Origin: Pseudomonas sp. URMO17WK12:I11
GTDB lineage: Bacteria > Pseudomonadota > Gammaproteobacteria > Pseudomonadales > Pseudomonadaceae
Length of the DNA stretch: 64,000 bases
Direction: 5' to 3'
Assembly (NCBI RefSeq): GCF_007677725.1
Contig: NZ_VEDF01000004.1
Location: forward strand, 124,001 to 188,000
Positions 36,817-46,681 of this stretch are shown one piece after another. The notes below the pieces were generated by a model. It was not told the origin of the DNA. It did no database searches and was given only the letters and a program-made list of their open reading frames with translations. Positions within the stretch are counted from its first letter, which is position 1. Every line of letters starts with the position of its first letter. A program made the translations under genes and the position numbers.

Positions 36817-39471
36817 TCAAGCCCTCTGAGCAGCCAGCACTGCTGGCTGATGAGCATCTGCAAAGCTCAAGCTGATGCCAGTATCCTCGCAGTATCCAAG
36901 CGTCACGGCCTGGATGGGCTGGCCGAGCGCTTGCCGCTGGAGTAATTGCTGACTCAGCACCGGCAAAATCTGTTGATTGAGCAAACTATCGATGTTGCGG
37001 GCGCCGCTGTCGGGCAAAAGGCAGGCGTTGACCAGCGCATCGTAGAGCGATTCATCGATCTCACAGGGCAAGCCGTAATGACGCAGCAAGCGCTTGGCCA
37101 CGTGATCGAGTTTGATGGCGACGATGCGCTTGAGTGCATTGGCCCCCAGTGGGCGGAAGATCAACGTCTGGAAGCGCGCCAACAGCGCAGGCTGGAAGTG
37201 CTCGCGTAGCACGGGGCGCAATAATTCGTGCAGCGTCGTTTGCTCAATGTCTGGCTGGCGCTCGACACTGCTTTGCAGCAAGTCGCTGCCCAGATTCGAC
37301 GTCATGAGGATGACCGTGTTGCGAAAGTCGATCTCCCTTCCTTCTGCGTCGCGCATGAAGCCGCGATCGAATACTTGATAGAACAGGTTGAGCACGTCGC
37401 GGTGGGCTTTCTCGACTTCGTCGAGCAACACAACGCTATAGGGACGCTGGCGGACGGCCTCGGTGAGTACGCCGCCCTGGCCGAAACCCACATAACCGGG
37501 TGGCGATCCCTTGAGTTGGCTGACGGTATGCGCCTCTTGGTACTCAGACATATTGAGCGTGATCAGCGACTTCTCACCACCGAACAGGCAATTGGCTAAT
37601 GCATGCGCAGTCTCTGTCTTGCCAACGCCACTGGTGCCTACCAGCAGGAATATACCCATCGGTGCCTTGTCGTCAGTAAGGCCTGTCCGAGCGGCGCGCA
37701 ATCGTTGAGCGATGGCACGAAGCGCCAAGTCTTGCCCGATGACACGCTCGGCCAACTGATCTTCCAGGTTCAACAGGCTGGCCTGTTCGTCCTTCAGCAG
37801 ACTGCCCAGAGGCACGCCCGTCCAGTCTGCGATCACCTCCGCCACGCTGCGGGCGCACACGTCGAGGGCCAGCAGGGGCCGACTCCCTTGTACGTCGCTG
37901 AGGTCTTGTTGAAGCTGAGCGCACGCAGCCGCATCGATCTGCTCGGCCTGACGAGCATTGAGCAGCTGGTGGGTCAGACCGAGCTCTTGCTGGTGCTGCA
38001 CCGCCAATGCCCGTTGCTGACTTTCAAGTTGCCCCCGCTGTGCATCGATCTTGGCCAGGCGCGGCTCTGCCAGCTTGCCGGCCAGCTGCGAGTCTTTTTC
38101 AATCGCCAAGCGCTCGGCGGCCAGCGCCGCCATTTGCGTCTTCAACTGCACCAGTGCGTGGGGCTCACAATCCAGACTCATGCGAACCCGCGCACAGGCG
38201 GTATCAATGAGATCTACCGCTTTGTCAGGTAACCGGCGCCCGGTCAGAAAGCGTCGAGACAAGGTAACCGCCGCTTGCACTGCGGCGTCTTGAACATGCA
38301 CGCCGTGAAAGCTGGCATAGCGTGCCTGGAGTCCTCGCAGCATCACACACGCAGTGGCATCATCCGGCTCGTCGACCTTGATCATCTGGAAGCGCCGCTC
38401 CAGAGCTGCATCGCGCTCGAAGTACTGCTTGTATTCACTCCAGGTGGTAGCAGCTACAGTGCGCAACTCACCACGCGCCAACGCCGGCTTTAGCAGATTT
38501 GCCGCATCCGCACCGCCTGCCTGATTGCCTGCGCCAATCAACGTGTGCGCTTCATCGATAAAGAGCAGCACGGGCGTATCCGAGCATTGAACGGCGTCAA
38601 TGACGTTCTTCAGGCGTTGCTCGAACTCACCTTTGACTCCTGCGCCCGCTTGCAGCAAGCCGAGATCCAAGGTACGGATACGCACCGGCTTTAAGCTATC
38701 GGGTACATCCCCGCCGGCGATGCGCAAAGCCAGGCCCTCGACCAGCGCGGTTTTGCCAACCCCTGGGTCGCCCACGAGGATGGGATTGTTCTTGCGCCGA
38801 CGACTGAGTACATCGATCATCTGACGGATTTCATCGTCACGGCCAAATATCGGGTCAATCTGCCCTGCTGCTGCCTTGGCAGTCACGTCATGGCTGAACT
38901 GATCCAGTAAAGCGACCGATGCTGCAGCACTGCCTGGAACGACCGCATCATTGGCCTTTCTTGGCTCTTCTGGCTGAGACATTGGAGACGGTTGAAGGCG
39001 ACCCTCTTCGGAATGGCATTCAAGCAGCGTTTTGACTTGTTCGAATTGTGTAGGACCGACGCTCCATAACGGCCAAGCGGCTGCACACTTGAGTAAGTTG
39101 GGTGTTTCGAATAGCGCGGCCAGCAGGTGAACAGAACGCAATTGCTCACTGTCGAGATTCAGGGATGCCAACAGCCAGGCATCTGTGATCAGCTGCTGCA
39201 CCTCACTGCTCAACTGAGGTTTACCAAGGGCACTGCGTGGCAGCGTATCGAAATGCTTGAGCAGCCCTTGCCAGATAGCATCTTTGTCCCATTCATATCG
39301 GCGTGCAATGACGGCGAGATCACCCTCGCCTTGCTCAAACAGTTTCAACAGCCAATGCTCAACTGTGATATGACGGTGCCCACGTGCCTGGCATAGAGCC
39401 GCGGCCGCCGTAAGTGCTTGCGTACAATAGGCGTTAAGCCGACGTAGCAAGCGAGTGGGATCATGTGCCAT
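36817..39471 (-). CDS. clpV: T6SS sheath-recycling ATPase ClpV (TssH)
   Basis: An 884-residue AAA+ unfoldase that disassembles contracted TssBC sheath. A Clp_N domain (about 20-160) precedes AAA1 (Walker [14 protein letters not shown]), a coiled-coil M domain and AAA2 (Walker [15 protein letters not shown], Walker [12 protein letters not shown]). The ATG at 39471 follows AGGA with eight bases of spacing; the frame upstream of it is not conserved in character. It precedes vgrG with virtually no gap. Confidence 0.95.
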   Translation of the reverse strand: MAHDPTRLLRRLNAYCTQALTAAAALCQARGHRHITVEHWLLKLFEQGEGDLAVIARRYEWDKDAIWQGLLKHFDTLPRSALGKPQLSSEVQQLITDAWLLASLNLDSEQLRSVHLLAALFETPNLLKCAAAWPLWSVGPTQFEQVKTLLECHSEEGRLQPSPMSQPEEPRKANDAVVPGSAAASVALLDQFSHDVTAKAAAGQIDPIFGRDDEIRQMIDVLSRRRKNNPILVGDPGVGKTALVEGLALRIAGGDVPDSLKPVRIRTLDLGLLQAGAGVKGEFEQRLKNVIDAVQCSDTPVLLFIDEAHTLIGAGNQAGGADAANLLKPALARGELRTVAATTWSEYKQYFERDAALERRFQMIKVDEPDDATACVMLRGLQARYASFHGVHVQDAAVQAAVTLSRRFLTGRRLPDKAVDLIDTACARVRMSLDCEPHALVQLKTQMAALAAERLAIEKDSQLAGKLAEPRLAKIDAQRGQLESQQRALAVQHQQELGLTHQLLNARQAEQIDAAACAQLQQDLSDVQGSRPLLALDVCARSVAEVIADWTGVPLGSLLKDEQASLLNLEDQLAERVIGQDLALRAIAQRLRAARTGLTDDKAPMGIFLLVGTSGVGKTETAHALANCLFGGEKSLITLNMSEYQEAHTVSQLKGSPPGYVGFGQGGVLTEAVRQRPYSVVLLDEVEKAHRDVLNLFYQVFDRGFMRDAEGREIDFRNTVILMTSNLGSDLLQSSVERQPDIEQTTLHELLRPVLREHFQPALLARFQTLIFRPLGANALKRIVAIKLDHVAKRLLRHYGLPCEIDESLYDALVNACLLPDSGARNIDSLLNQQILPVLSQQLLQRQALGQPIQAVTLGYCEDTGISLSFADAHQPAVLAAQRA

Positions 39472-39550
39472 ACAGGGCATCCTTGTCGTCAATGACCAGC
39501 ATGTGGCCACAGGTGCGAAGCGCATCTGTTTTATCTGAGGTGTACTCAGC

Positions 39551-39574
39551 TGAACGTCCGCGCACGGACGTTCA
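39551..39574 (-). terminator. perfect hairpin between hcp and clpV
   Basis: TGAACGTCCG and CGGACGTTCA form a ten-base perfect stem with a four-base loop, about 50 bases after the hcp stop in the direction of transcription. There is no U-tract, so it may be an mRNA-stabilising 3' stem or a partial attenuator that lets hcp be made in excess over clpV. Confidence 0.55.
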
Positions 39575-39622
39575 ACCCAAGAGCTTGGAGGCCGTCAATG
39601 AAACGGAAGCGACGTTCCTTTA

Positions 39623-40126
39623 TCATCCAGCCGCAGCGGCGCCAGGGCGTTCATTCCAGGAGTCCGAGTGGATGATGTTTCCATCCTTGAAAGCCCACGT
39701 GATTTTTTCGTAGCGCAGCTCGACCAACTCCAAGTGATTGTGTTTTTCTTTGGCGGGGTCTTTGACGTCATGCATTTTCGGCGCAACTTTCACGACCTTG
39801 ACGTTTTCCAGCTTGGTATTGAAGTATTCCACCTCCTGGCCGGCATCGTTGATCCTGTACCATTTGAATTCCGCTACTTTAAGTGTTTGTCCAGTCGTCA
39901 CAGCCTTGTAGAGATAAGGCGAAGAGCCGTCGATCTCTTTAGTGAATACGAACGGCGTATGAATGCGCGTACCGGTCAATTTGCCGGTGTTGTTATCAGT
40001 GGGGATATAAAGGGTGTGATCTTGACCGACCACTTCAATACTGCCCTCACGATCTTTTACATCCACCGAGCCTTTGATATCGGCTCCGCCATCGTCTTTC
40101 AGCCACAGATAAACAGGGATAGCCAT
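39623..40126 (-). CDS. hcp: T6SS tube protein Hcp (TssD)
   Basis: A 167-residue Hcp that stacks as hexamers to form the expelled inner tube. Recognised from MAIPVYLWLKDDGGADIKGSVDVKD, the EGSIEVVGQDHTLYIPTD strand and the KAVTTGQTLKVAEFKWYRI segment. It is placed between the OmpA-domain protein (16 bases upstream) and clpV, followed by a strong hairpin. Confidence 0.95.
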   Translation of the reverse strand: MAIPVYLWLKDDGGADIKGSVDVKDREGSIEVVGQDHTLYIPTDNNTGKLTGTRIHTPFVFTKEIDGSSPYLYKAVTTGQTLKVAEFKWYRINDAGQEVEYFNTKLENVKVVKVAPKMHDVKDPAKEKHNHLELVELRYEKITWAFKDGNIIHSDSWNERPGAAAAG

Positions 40127-40142
40127 TTAGAAGTTCCTCATT

Positions 40143-41864
40143 TCAAGCGTTGGGAGTCGCGGAGTGCGACAGGGGTTGCAATCCCGATGCCGTAGTCGAG
40201 GACTGACAAGCCCCCGCCTCCGGCACCAGGCGAATTTCGACTCGGCGATTGGCCGACCGTCCTTGTTCCGTGTCATTGCTTGCAACGGGCTCGCTTGCGC
40301 CCAAGCCTTGTACTGCGAAGCAGTTGCCCGGTATGTCACCCATGTGTTGAATCCAGTCATGAACCGCAGCGGCGCGTGCTCGCGACAAGCGCAGGTTCTG
40401 TTCATCACTACCGGTCGCATCCGTGTGGCCCGTGATCACGATCAGCCACCCTGGCTGGGCCTTGATCCCCGCAAACGCATTCACCAGGAACTTGGTCGAC
40501 TCTGGCTTCAACTGCGCGCTGCCACTGTTGAACAGCGCCAAGCTGTCCAGACGAATCGTGCGCGGCTTGTCAGGGGGGCCTTGAGGCATCACCGGGATGC
40601 GGTGCCCGTTGATCGTAGCCAGCACTGAAGGCCGTAATCTTTCGCCTTGATAAAGCCCGATTCCCATCGACCACGGCTCTCCCTGGCGATAATAGTGATC
40701 CAGGCGATGTGCATCCCGGCGCAGGACTATCAGAGCTCCCTGACGCTGCGACCCTTTTTCCGCATCGGCGCTGCGCGAAGCGCTGGTGTAGCGCCGCAGA
40801 TCATCGGTGACCTCACGCACCAAGAGCGTGTTCTGCCTCGCCGAGCTGATCAACGCGACGCAAGCCGCTAGTGCGAACAACCAGACCCCTATCACCACAG
40901 CCCTACTGCGCGGGCTGTGTTTGATTCTGCCGGGCAGCAAATGGAGCAATGCATCAGGAAACGGCAACGACGCCTTGCCATGATCAGCCCCACCACTGAA
41001 GGACAGGCCTGTCCGCTCTGCTAGCGAGCGTTGCCAGAGGTCGTTGCCACGCGCCCCCTCAGGCCTGGGAACGAATGCAACCGCGACAGCTAATGCAGTT
41101 GCGATCCCGTGATAGGTATTTCGCAGGCGCATTTCCGGCAAGCACACTGCGTTCAGCCAACCGATGGCAGCGTTCAACTGCACCGTAATCCGTAGTCGAT
41201 CAGCTTGGCGCTCGGGACCTTTGCACCTGCGCTGCCATTCTGGCAGGCTCAGGCATTCACCCCCCTCTCGTACTCGCACACTCGACGCTTTAGCCTCCCA
41301 GCTGAACCAGGGCGAGGCCCCTATTGCACTCTGGAAATAGCTCACAACCAGCAGCGGCATAACCTGTTTGCCCGCTATCGTGACCTGGTGGCGCAAGCTT
41401 TGTATCTGGCTCGCAAGCACTGCGCCGTCAGAATGGGCGCTGGGATTGACGAGCCACATGACGCTGAGCTGCCCGTGCCACTCTGGCCGCTCGAGCAAGA
41501 GATCGGCCACGGTTGCGGGCAACTGCAAAAGATCGGGCACTGGCACATAACACCCCTCACCTGTAACCCGCAGCGCCAACTGTTCAGCAGACGAGGTTCC
41601 AAACAGTTCGGCCAAGCAATCGCCGACCACTAGAACTACGGGATGACGATAGGACCCAGCAGGCAGGCTTACAGAACCGATCCTTTGCTGCGCTGTACGT
41701 CTTCCTGCAGCACGCGAAATCCGCCGCCAAGCCAACACCACCAAAGCAGCGACTACCAGAACAGCGAAGGCTTGAACTTCTACAGGCAGCGGCAACGTGG
41801 CAATTACCAACAAGGACAGTACACCGGCCCATAGCCAAAGCCCTTGTTTGTGTATCTGCGGCAT
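40143..41864 (-). CDS. T6SS OmpA-domain protein with two N-terminal helices (TagL-like)
   Basis: A 573-residue protein. It has two N-terminal membrane helices (about 8-45), a cytoplasmic domain beginning PVVLVVGDCLAELFG without a P-loop, a third helix at about 330-350 (VVIGVWLFALAACVALISS), and a C-terminal OmpA domain. The OmpA domain runs LDSLALFNSGSAQLKPES, GHTDATGSDEQNLRLSRARA, NRRVEIRLVP. Start at 41864 with GGAG eight bases ahead, five bases after tssL. Because TssL here lacks a peptidoglycan domain, this protein probably supplies cell-wall anchoring of the membrane complex. Confidence 0.85.
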   Translation of the reverse strand: MPQIHKQGLWLWAGVLSLLVIATLPLPVEVQAFAVLVVAALVVLAWRRISRAAGRRTAQQRIGSVSLPAGSYRHPVVLVVGDCLAELFGTSSAEQLALRVTGEGCYVPVPDLLQLPATVADLLLERPEWHGQLSVMWLVNPSAHSDGAVLASQIQSLRHQVTIAGKQVMPLLVVSYFQSAIGASPWFSWEAKASSVRVREGGECLSLPEWQRRCKGPERQADRLRITVQLNAAIGWLNAVCLPEMRLRNTYHGIATALAVAVAFVPRPEGARGNDLWQRSLAERTGLSFSGGADHGKASLPFPDALLHLLPGRIKHSPRSRAVVIGVWLFALAACVALISSARQNTLLVREVTDDLRRYTSASRSADAEKGSQRQGALIVLRRDAHRLDHYYRQGEPWSMGIGLYQGERLRPSVLATINGHRIPVMPQGPPDKPRTIRLDSLALFNSGSAQLKPESTKFLVNAFAGIKAQPGWLIVITGHTDATGSDEQNLRLSRARAAAVHDWIQHMGDIPGNCFAVQGLGASEPVASNDTEQGRSANRRVEIRLVPEAGACQSSTTASGLQPLSHSATPNA

Positions 41865-41869
41865 TACGC

Positions 41870-42550
41870 TCACTCCTGCACCGGCAAGAGTGAGTCCACT
41901 GCCTGGCTTAACGCGTAATCCAGCCCCCACCAGGCCCCCACCACCAGGGCAGCGGCCATGACGATGTGGATCAGAGGAGCGCGCAGCCATCCGAAGATAG
42001 GCATCCGCGGGCCAGTGCCTGACGGGATGACCAGCGAGTGGCTAATGCCCATAGGTGGCACCGCGGCAGAGATGGCGGTAGACAACTGCTGTCGCTCTGG
42101 GTCATTGACATCTCGGTAGCGGCCAAGAAAGCCGAGCATCAGTACCCGGTGAAAGACCGTGAGTACGTGAGGGTGCACCGTCGCGTCACTTAGCGCAGCG
42201 CGCATGTCTTCATAAAGCGATTCCCCCGCCTGGTGGCTGCTGAAGAACTTCGCCTGCAAGGTCTCCATCACCCAGCCCTCGTGGGCTTGCCCCTCGGCGC
42301 AAGCAAGCACCGTCTCATCCAGCAGGGCACATTGCGCATGACTGATCAGCTCAATGCTACGGTGATCCATACCGCCCTGTTGAAGCATGGCTCGCACATG
42401 TTCTATATCAGCAACGCAATGTGACCACAGCGCTGGATTGGCGTGCGCCTCTTTACCGTGTCGCAGCTCGACCACCAACAGATAGGTGTCCTGTAGCAGT
42501 GCATCGATGTCCACTTCGGCTGCGATGGTCTTCTGCCTTGCACGATTCAT
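41870..42550 (-). CDS. tssL: T6SS inner-membrane protein TssL (DotU), short form
   Basis: A 226-residue DotU/IcmH protein. The cytoplasmic hook domain contains LLQDTYLLVVELRHGKEA, CALLDETVLAC and LMLGFLGRYRD, and a single helix near the C-terminus (about 193-212) anchors it. It partners TssM and docks the baseplate. There is no OmpA extension. It overlaps tssK by four bases (ATGA). Confidence 0.92.
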   Translation of the reverse strand: MNRARQKTIAAEVDIDALLQDTYLLVVELRHGKEAHANPALWSHCVADIEHVRAMLQQGGMDHRSIELISHAQCALLDETVLACAEGQAHEGWVMETLQAKFFSSHQAGESLYEDMRAALSDATVHPHVLTVFHRVLMLGFLGRYRDVNDPERQQLSTAISAAVPPMGISHSLVIPSGTGPRMPIFGWLRAPLIHIVMAAALVVGAWWGLDYALSQAVDSLLPVQE

Positions 42551-43902
42551 GAGCGAAGCACCGCGAACAATTCGAGTTGGACATCCTGAAATACACTCGG
42601 GACATACACCGCACAGTTCCCATCGGCCAGCATGGCGCGACCTTTTGCATGGCTGAGGTCAACCGCGAAGTACTGATTCTCCAGGCGCAGCGGTATTGCG
42701 GCGGGCACGTGGCTCAAAGGTGTCAGAGGGACGCCATCGAGCGCAGCATTGACCAAGTGGTCGACATCATCCGGGCAGCCGATCTTGCAAAGCCGTGGGA
42801 ACTGGCTTTGAACTTGAACGGCAGGCAGCCGGCAGCGGACCGACAAATAGAAGTCGGCACCTCCAGGTTCCCGCAGACGCGGATCGTTCAAAGCAACCTG
42901 CCAGCGGTTTGCGCTACGCGATTCCAGGACCAACGCCAACATACGAGACGGAAGACTTGCCTCTAGCAAGCTGGAAAGGATGCGCATCAACGGTGGGAAA
43001 ACCGCCTCGAGATTCGCGTGCTGGTAGGCAGGAATGTCTTCCACCTGCTGGTCGAGCGAGAAGGTCATCAGGCCGCCAGCGAACTTCACCAGTTGCTGGT
43101 AAACCTGCTCGGGATGTCGACCAGGCTGCGCCTTCAGGTCAGCGAAAACAGGCTGGTACGTATTCAAGGCATTGAGCAACCAGAACAACGTGACATCCGC
43201 AACGGCGAAGTCGGCCATGCGCTCATTGCTTTCCCGTCGCATACCCATCAAGCGCTCACGCTTGGCGCACAGTTGGGTCAGCAGGTTGTCGAGTTGAAGC
43301 AGTAATCCAGCATGCGCATCAAACCTCAGCAATGGCGGGATGTAGGTAGCGTCGATGGCCCATCCATCCTTGCTATCACGCAGCAAACGAGCCACCGGGC
43401 ACGTCAGGTAATCCGCGTTATCGTCATCAGCCAGACGCAAGCTCAACGCCTGTTCGAGCACGCTGATCGACTGCAACTCACCGGTGTAGAGATCCTTGAT
43501 CTCACGCCATGCCTGGTGATACCTGATGGGCCGCTGCGCGCAGATCCCTTCGAACAGGCAGTTGTTACCGTTGGCCTGCTCCAGTGGCAAAGCGAGCACA
43601 ACCGTTACCGTCTGGATATCAGCGGGCATTACCCGAGAGAGGTCCAGGGCACTGGGCAGTCGATCCAACCGATCGGTGTCAATCAAAGTACCGTCCGGCA
43701 GACACAGCTGAAGCCGAGTAGCCATCAGCTTGCCCAACCTCAGTGCATCGGCATCGAATGCCACATTTCGGATGCCCCACGGATGGACCAAGGTCAGTGA
43801 GGCAATACTTTGATTGGCCCACGATTCATAGCGTGCCTGCTGTTGAAACTGCTGCGCAGACAACACCACGCCGGACGCCCATAGAGGTCGATCGATCTTC
43901 AC
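42547..43902 (-). CDS. tssK: T6SS baseplate protein TssK
   Basis: A 451-residue TssK, the baseplate adaptor that joins the wedge to TssL and TssM. The N-terminus KIDRPLWASGVVLSAQQFQQQARYE is diagnostic. The start is a GTG at 43902, eight bases after AGGAG; an ATG lying between the two is out of frame. It overlaps tssL and is 23 bases after tssC. Confidence 0.93.
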   Translation of the reverse strand: MKIDRPLWASGVVLSAQQFQQQARYESWANQSIASLTLVHPWGIRNVAFDADALRLGKLMATRLQLCLPDGTLIDTDRLDRLPSALDLSRVMPADIQTVTVVLALPLEQANGNNCLFEGICAQRPIRYHQAWREIKDLYTGELQSISVLEQALSLRLADDDNADYLTCPVARLLRDSKDGWAIDATYIPPLLRFDAHAGLLLQLDNLLTQLCAKRERLMGMRRESNERMADFAVADVTLFWLLNALNTYQPVFADLKAQPGRHPEQVYQQLVKFAGGLMTFSLDQQVEDIPAYQHANLEAVFPPLMRILSSLLEASLPSRMLALVLESRSANRWQVALNDPRLREPGGADFYLSVRCRLPAVQVQSQFPRLCKIGCPDDVDHLVNAALDGVPLTPLSHVPAAIPLRLENQYFAVDLSHAKGRAMLADGNCAVYVPSVFQDVQLELFAVLRS

Positions 43903-43925
43903 GCCATAAACTCCTGCAACCGCCG

Positions 43926-45464
43926 TCAAGATGTTGCTTTGGGCATCTGCGAAACCAGTGAGAGATTGATGTCCATACCTTCAACCTGGAAATGCGGTAC
44001 AGCGAACAACTTGACCCTGAAGAAGCCCGGATTGTCGTCGATGTCCTCGACAATCACCTTTGCTTCCCTCAGTGGATGCGAGGCTTGCAAATCATCTCCA
44101 GGGTCCGTCATCTCGGTAACCAATCCACTCACCCACCGATTGAGTTCCAACTCCAACAGGCGCCGGTCTTTGGTGGTGCCAATGTTCTCGCGCTGGATCA
44201 ATTTCAAATAATGAGCAATACGCGAGAGCAGGAACACATAAGGCAGGCGCGCATTGATACGGCTATTCGCCGTGGCCTCGGCCGTGTCGTACAGCGCCGG
44301 CTTGTGGGCTGAGTTAGCAGAAAAGAAACAGGCGTAATCACGATTTTTGTAGTAGGACAGCGGAATCAAACCCATGTTGGCAAATTCGAACTCCCGGGTT
44401 TCGGGGATCATCACTTCCGAAGGAATCTTGACTTGACTACCGGTTCCCATGTCGTACAAGTGGATCGGTAAGTTCGTGACTGCCCCTCCGGACTGCGGCC
44501 CTCGAATCTGCACGCACCAACCATTGGCGATGAAACTCTTGACCATGTTGGCCGCAAACGCGAATGTTGAATTTACCCACAGGTATTTGCTGTGGTCCGG
44601 CCCTTTGACGCGTTCTACGTAGTTGAAAGAGCGCACGGGGTTCGTGTCGGGCCCATAAGGCAGGCGACCTAAGACACGGGGCATGGTCGGCCCGACGTAG
44701 CGCGCGTCGTCACTTTGGGCAAAGGCGTGCCACTTGATGTACTCAGCGCGATCCATGTAGTTCCCGATGTCTTTGATTGCGGCAACTTCCTCCATGGTGC
44801 GCTTTCCGAAGAACGCAGGGCCAACCGAGCACAAGAACGGCATATGCGCGGCAGCGGCCACCTTGGAAACATTGCGCAGCAGCGCGATATCTTGCGGACC
44901 TCGTCCAAACTCGTAGTTCGAAACAGCGGCTGCGATCGGCTCACCACCAGGTGTATCGTATTCCTGGGTATAGGTGTGCAGATACAGCCCGCTTTGCGAA
45001 ATTTCTGGCGCGTCCTCGAAGTCTTGCGCCAGATGGTCCTTACTGATATCGAGCAGCTCAATACGAACGTTTTGCCGAAAGTCCGTCTGGTCAATCAACG
45101 ACTTCGCGCCGCGCCAGAGTCCTTCGACCTTCTGGAAATCCGGGTGATGCATGACCGCGTCCAACTGCCCGCTGATCTGTGCATCAATCGAAGCGATGTG
45201 CTCATCGAGCAAGGCCCTGTCGAGTTTCTCCACCTTGGGAGAAACCTGCTTGAGGCGTTCCAGAAAGACACTCACTGACGCCGTCACACGCTCGTTGACG
45301 GTTGCCTCCGACAAGGCATCCACACTCTGGTAAACCTCAATACCGCCCATCTGATCAAGTGGGTCAAGGTTTATTCTTTCGAATAGCGCGTGATAGACGC
45401 TTTGCTGTTCTTCCACCTGCACAGCCGTGCCACGCGATTGCGCAGAAGATTGTTCTTCGGACAT
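43926..45464 (-). CDS. tssC: T6SS sheath protein TssC (VipB)
   Basis: A 512-residue large sheath subunit. Conserved segments include LLDISKDHLAQDFEDA, GEPIAAAVSNYEFGRGPQDIALLRNVSKVAAAAHMPFLCSV and MPRVLGRLPYGPDTNPVRSFNY. It polymerises with TssB to form the contractile sheath. It is 33 bases downstream of tssB. Confidence 0.96.
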   Translation of the reverse strand: MSEEQSSAQSRGTAVQVEEQQSVYHALFERINLDPLDQMGGIEVYQSVDALSEATVNERVTASVSVFLERLKQVSPKVEKLDRALLDEHIASIDAQISGQLDAVMHHPDFQKVEGLWRGAKSLIDQTDFRQNVRIELLDISKDHLAQDFEDAPEISQSGLYLHTYTQEYDTPGGEPIAAAVSNYEFGRGPQDIALLRNVSKVAAAAHMPFLCSVGPAFFGKRTMEEVAAIKDIGNYMDRAEYIKWHAFAQSDDARYVGPTMPRVLGRLPYGPDTNPVRSFNYVERVKGPDHSKYLWVNSTFAFAANMVKSFIANGWCVQIRGPQSGGAVTNLPIHLYDMGTGSQVKIPSEVMIPETREFEFANMGLIPLSYYKNRDYACFFSANSAHKPALYDTAEATANSRINARLPYVFLLSRIAHYLKLIQRENIGTTKDRRLLELELNRWVSGLVTEMTDPGDDLQASHPLREAKVIVEDIDDNPGFFRVKLFAVPHFQVEGMDINLSLVSQMPKATS

Positions 45465-45497
45465 TGTTAGCTTCCCGTCTGTCGAGATGATGGTTTT

Positions 45498-46001
45498 CTA
45501 GCAGTCGCTTTGCGGCGCAAGAGCAGCGAGTTCCTTGCGGAGCTCGTTACTCAGCGCTTCATCTTTAAGAATGCGCTCCAGTTCAGCTCGGAACGTTGCA
45601 TTGTCGAGAAGATTGGCCTTCAACTCACGCAGCAAGTTTCGCATCGCCAGCAGCGCACGCAACTGGGGAATCTGTCGAGCAACCTGCTCTGGCTCGAAGT
45701 CCCTCATGCGCTGAAAAGTCAGTTCGACCGGGGTCTCGCCACCGTCGCCCGACAGCGTATCTTCAACAACAAGCTTGAGACGCGGAGAAAGATCGGACAG
45801 CACGCTATCAAAATTTTGCTTGTTGATATTTACCTTCGGCCGCTCTGACAGCGGGCGCTGCTCCTTGCCATTGCTGTAGTCCCCCATCAGCATGAGTTTG
45901 AGCGGAAGTTCCACCTTGCGCTGAGCACCGCCCGTATGCAGATCAAGCTTGATGTTCACGCGTGCTTTGGGCACTTCGTTCTGAAAACTGTTTGACGCCA
46001 T
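45498..46001 (-). CDS. tssB: T6SS sheath protein TssB (VipA)
   Basis: A 167-residue small sheath subunit. The PLKLMLMGDYSNGKEQRPLSERPKV and FDSVLSDLSPRLKLVVED segments identify it. The start at 46001 follows an AGGAGGCGGT block; the open frame upstream to 46133 is not part of the protein. It is the first gene of the T6SS locus on the minus strand. A degenerate copy of its 3' end lies at 28969-29092. Confidence 0.95.
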   Translation of the reverse strand: MASNSFQNEVPKARVNIKLDLHTGGAQRKVELPLKLMLMGDYSNGKEQRPLSERPKVNINKQNFDSVLSDLSPRLKLVVEDTLSGDGGETPVELTFQRMRDFEPEQVARQIPQLRALLAMRNLLRELKANLLDNATFRAELERILKDEALSNELRKELAALAPQSDC

Positions 46002-46087
46002 ACCGCCTCCTGCGAATACCTGGCGGCAACCGACGTTATCTATAAACGCCGCCGCCCCCTGAACTATAGGATGAAACTTTGAATACG

Positions 46088-46310
46088 GGTATATGAACGC
46101 CAGTACAGCCGGAAGCCTTTCCCTTGACCACAATGACGGATCTTTTGAGGTGACGCCAGCCCATTAGAGAAATAAGGAAGCTTCCTACAAGCTGCGCCCA
46201 AAAACGACCAAAAAGTCCTCATGCCACCCCACCACCGCATTTCAATAAAAGCAACTTGAACTGCATCGACGCATTGACCTAAATCAAAAAGTGGTCATTT
46301 CGACGATATA
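46088..46310. repeat. repeat shared with 29165-29387
   Basis: The better-preserved context of the diverged pair: here it lies 90-310 bases upstream of an intact tssB. Shared words include GCCAGCCC, AATAAGGAA, TCCTACAAGCT, TCAATAAAA and GCATTGA. Confidence 0.6.
46274..46287. promoter_or_regulatory. Anr/Fnr-like box upstream of T6SS
   Basis: TTGACCTAAATCAA matches the TTGAT-N4-ATCAA consensus at nine of ten fixed positions. The equivalent place in the diverged repeat (29368-29381) also has a one-mismatch version, TTGATTTATTTCAA. Whether it lies near a promoter is unknown. Confidence 0.4.
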
Positions 46311-46681
46311 TTCACTCGCAGAAAAAATAAACGCAGTGTTTGCAGTTGCACATTTGAAGTCAGAGACTTCCTCATTACGTGAGCAAGCCCAACTTACCGA
46401 GGTGTCCCTACTAGGCACCCGCATCAACCCGACCCGGCAACTAAACCGTTACTTAAAGTTATTGCGATCACGGTTACTTCTTCCAAGCTCGCCTCATTGA
46501 CGAGTTGCCACTTCCAACGCGAAACTTGGCGCCAACCTGAGCATTTTCCGACGTCAGGTAGTGAACCTGCCCCGAAAATCGCGGTCTGTCCCTGACGGTC
46601 AAATAACCGACCAGTTCGCCGGCCCCGTGGCTGCCTTCCCAGCCCCCGCGCCTATATTTCCCGTTCCAGCGAAGACCCGAC

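Larger units (their letters stand above)
46002..46681. promoter_or_regulatory. T6SS upstream control region
   Basis: A 680-base gap between tssB and the divergent SH3 gene, AT-richer than the flanking genes. It must hold the T6SS promoter. I did not find a convincing sigma-54 (GG-N10-GC) site. It contains the segment repeated at 29165-29387, a GGAAGCTTCC palindrome near 46168, and an Anr/Fnr-like box at 46274. A reverse-direction frame at 46291-46500 lacks a ribosome binding site and is not counted as a gene. Confidence 0.5.

Noticed and set aside
40143..41990. Longer version of the OmpA-domain protein starting at 41990
   Set aside because: The extra 42 residues overlap tssL, are Gly/Arg-rich and not protein-like, and a good RBS precedes the ATG at 41864.
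46291..46500. Forward ORF of 69 codons in the T6SS upstream region
   Set aside because: It has no ribosome binding site and no domain, and it overlaps the repeated regulatory segment; read as chance.
46002..46681. Sigma-54 promoter for tssB
   Set aside because: I looked for GG-N10-GC on the minus strand upstream of tssB and found no convincing match; not reported as a site.
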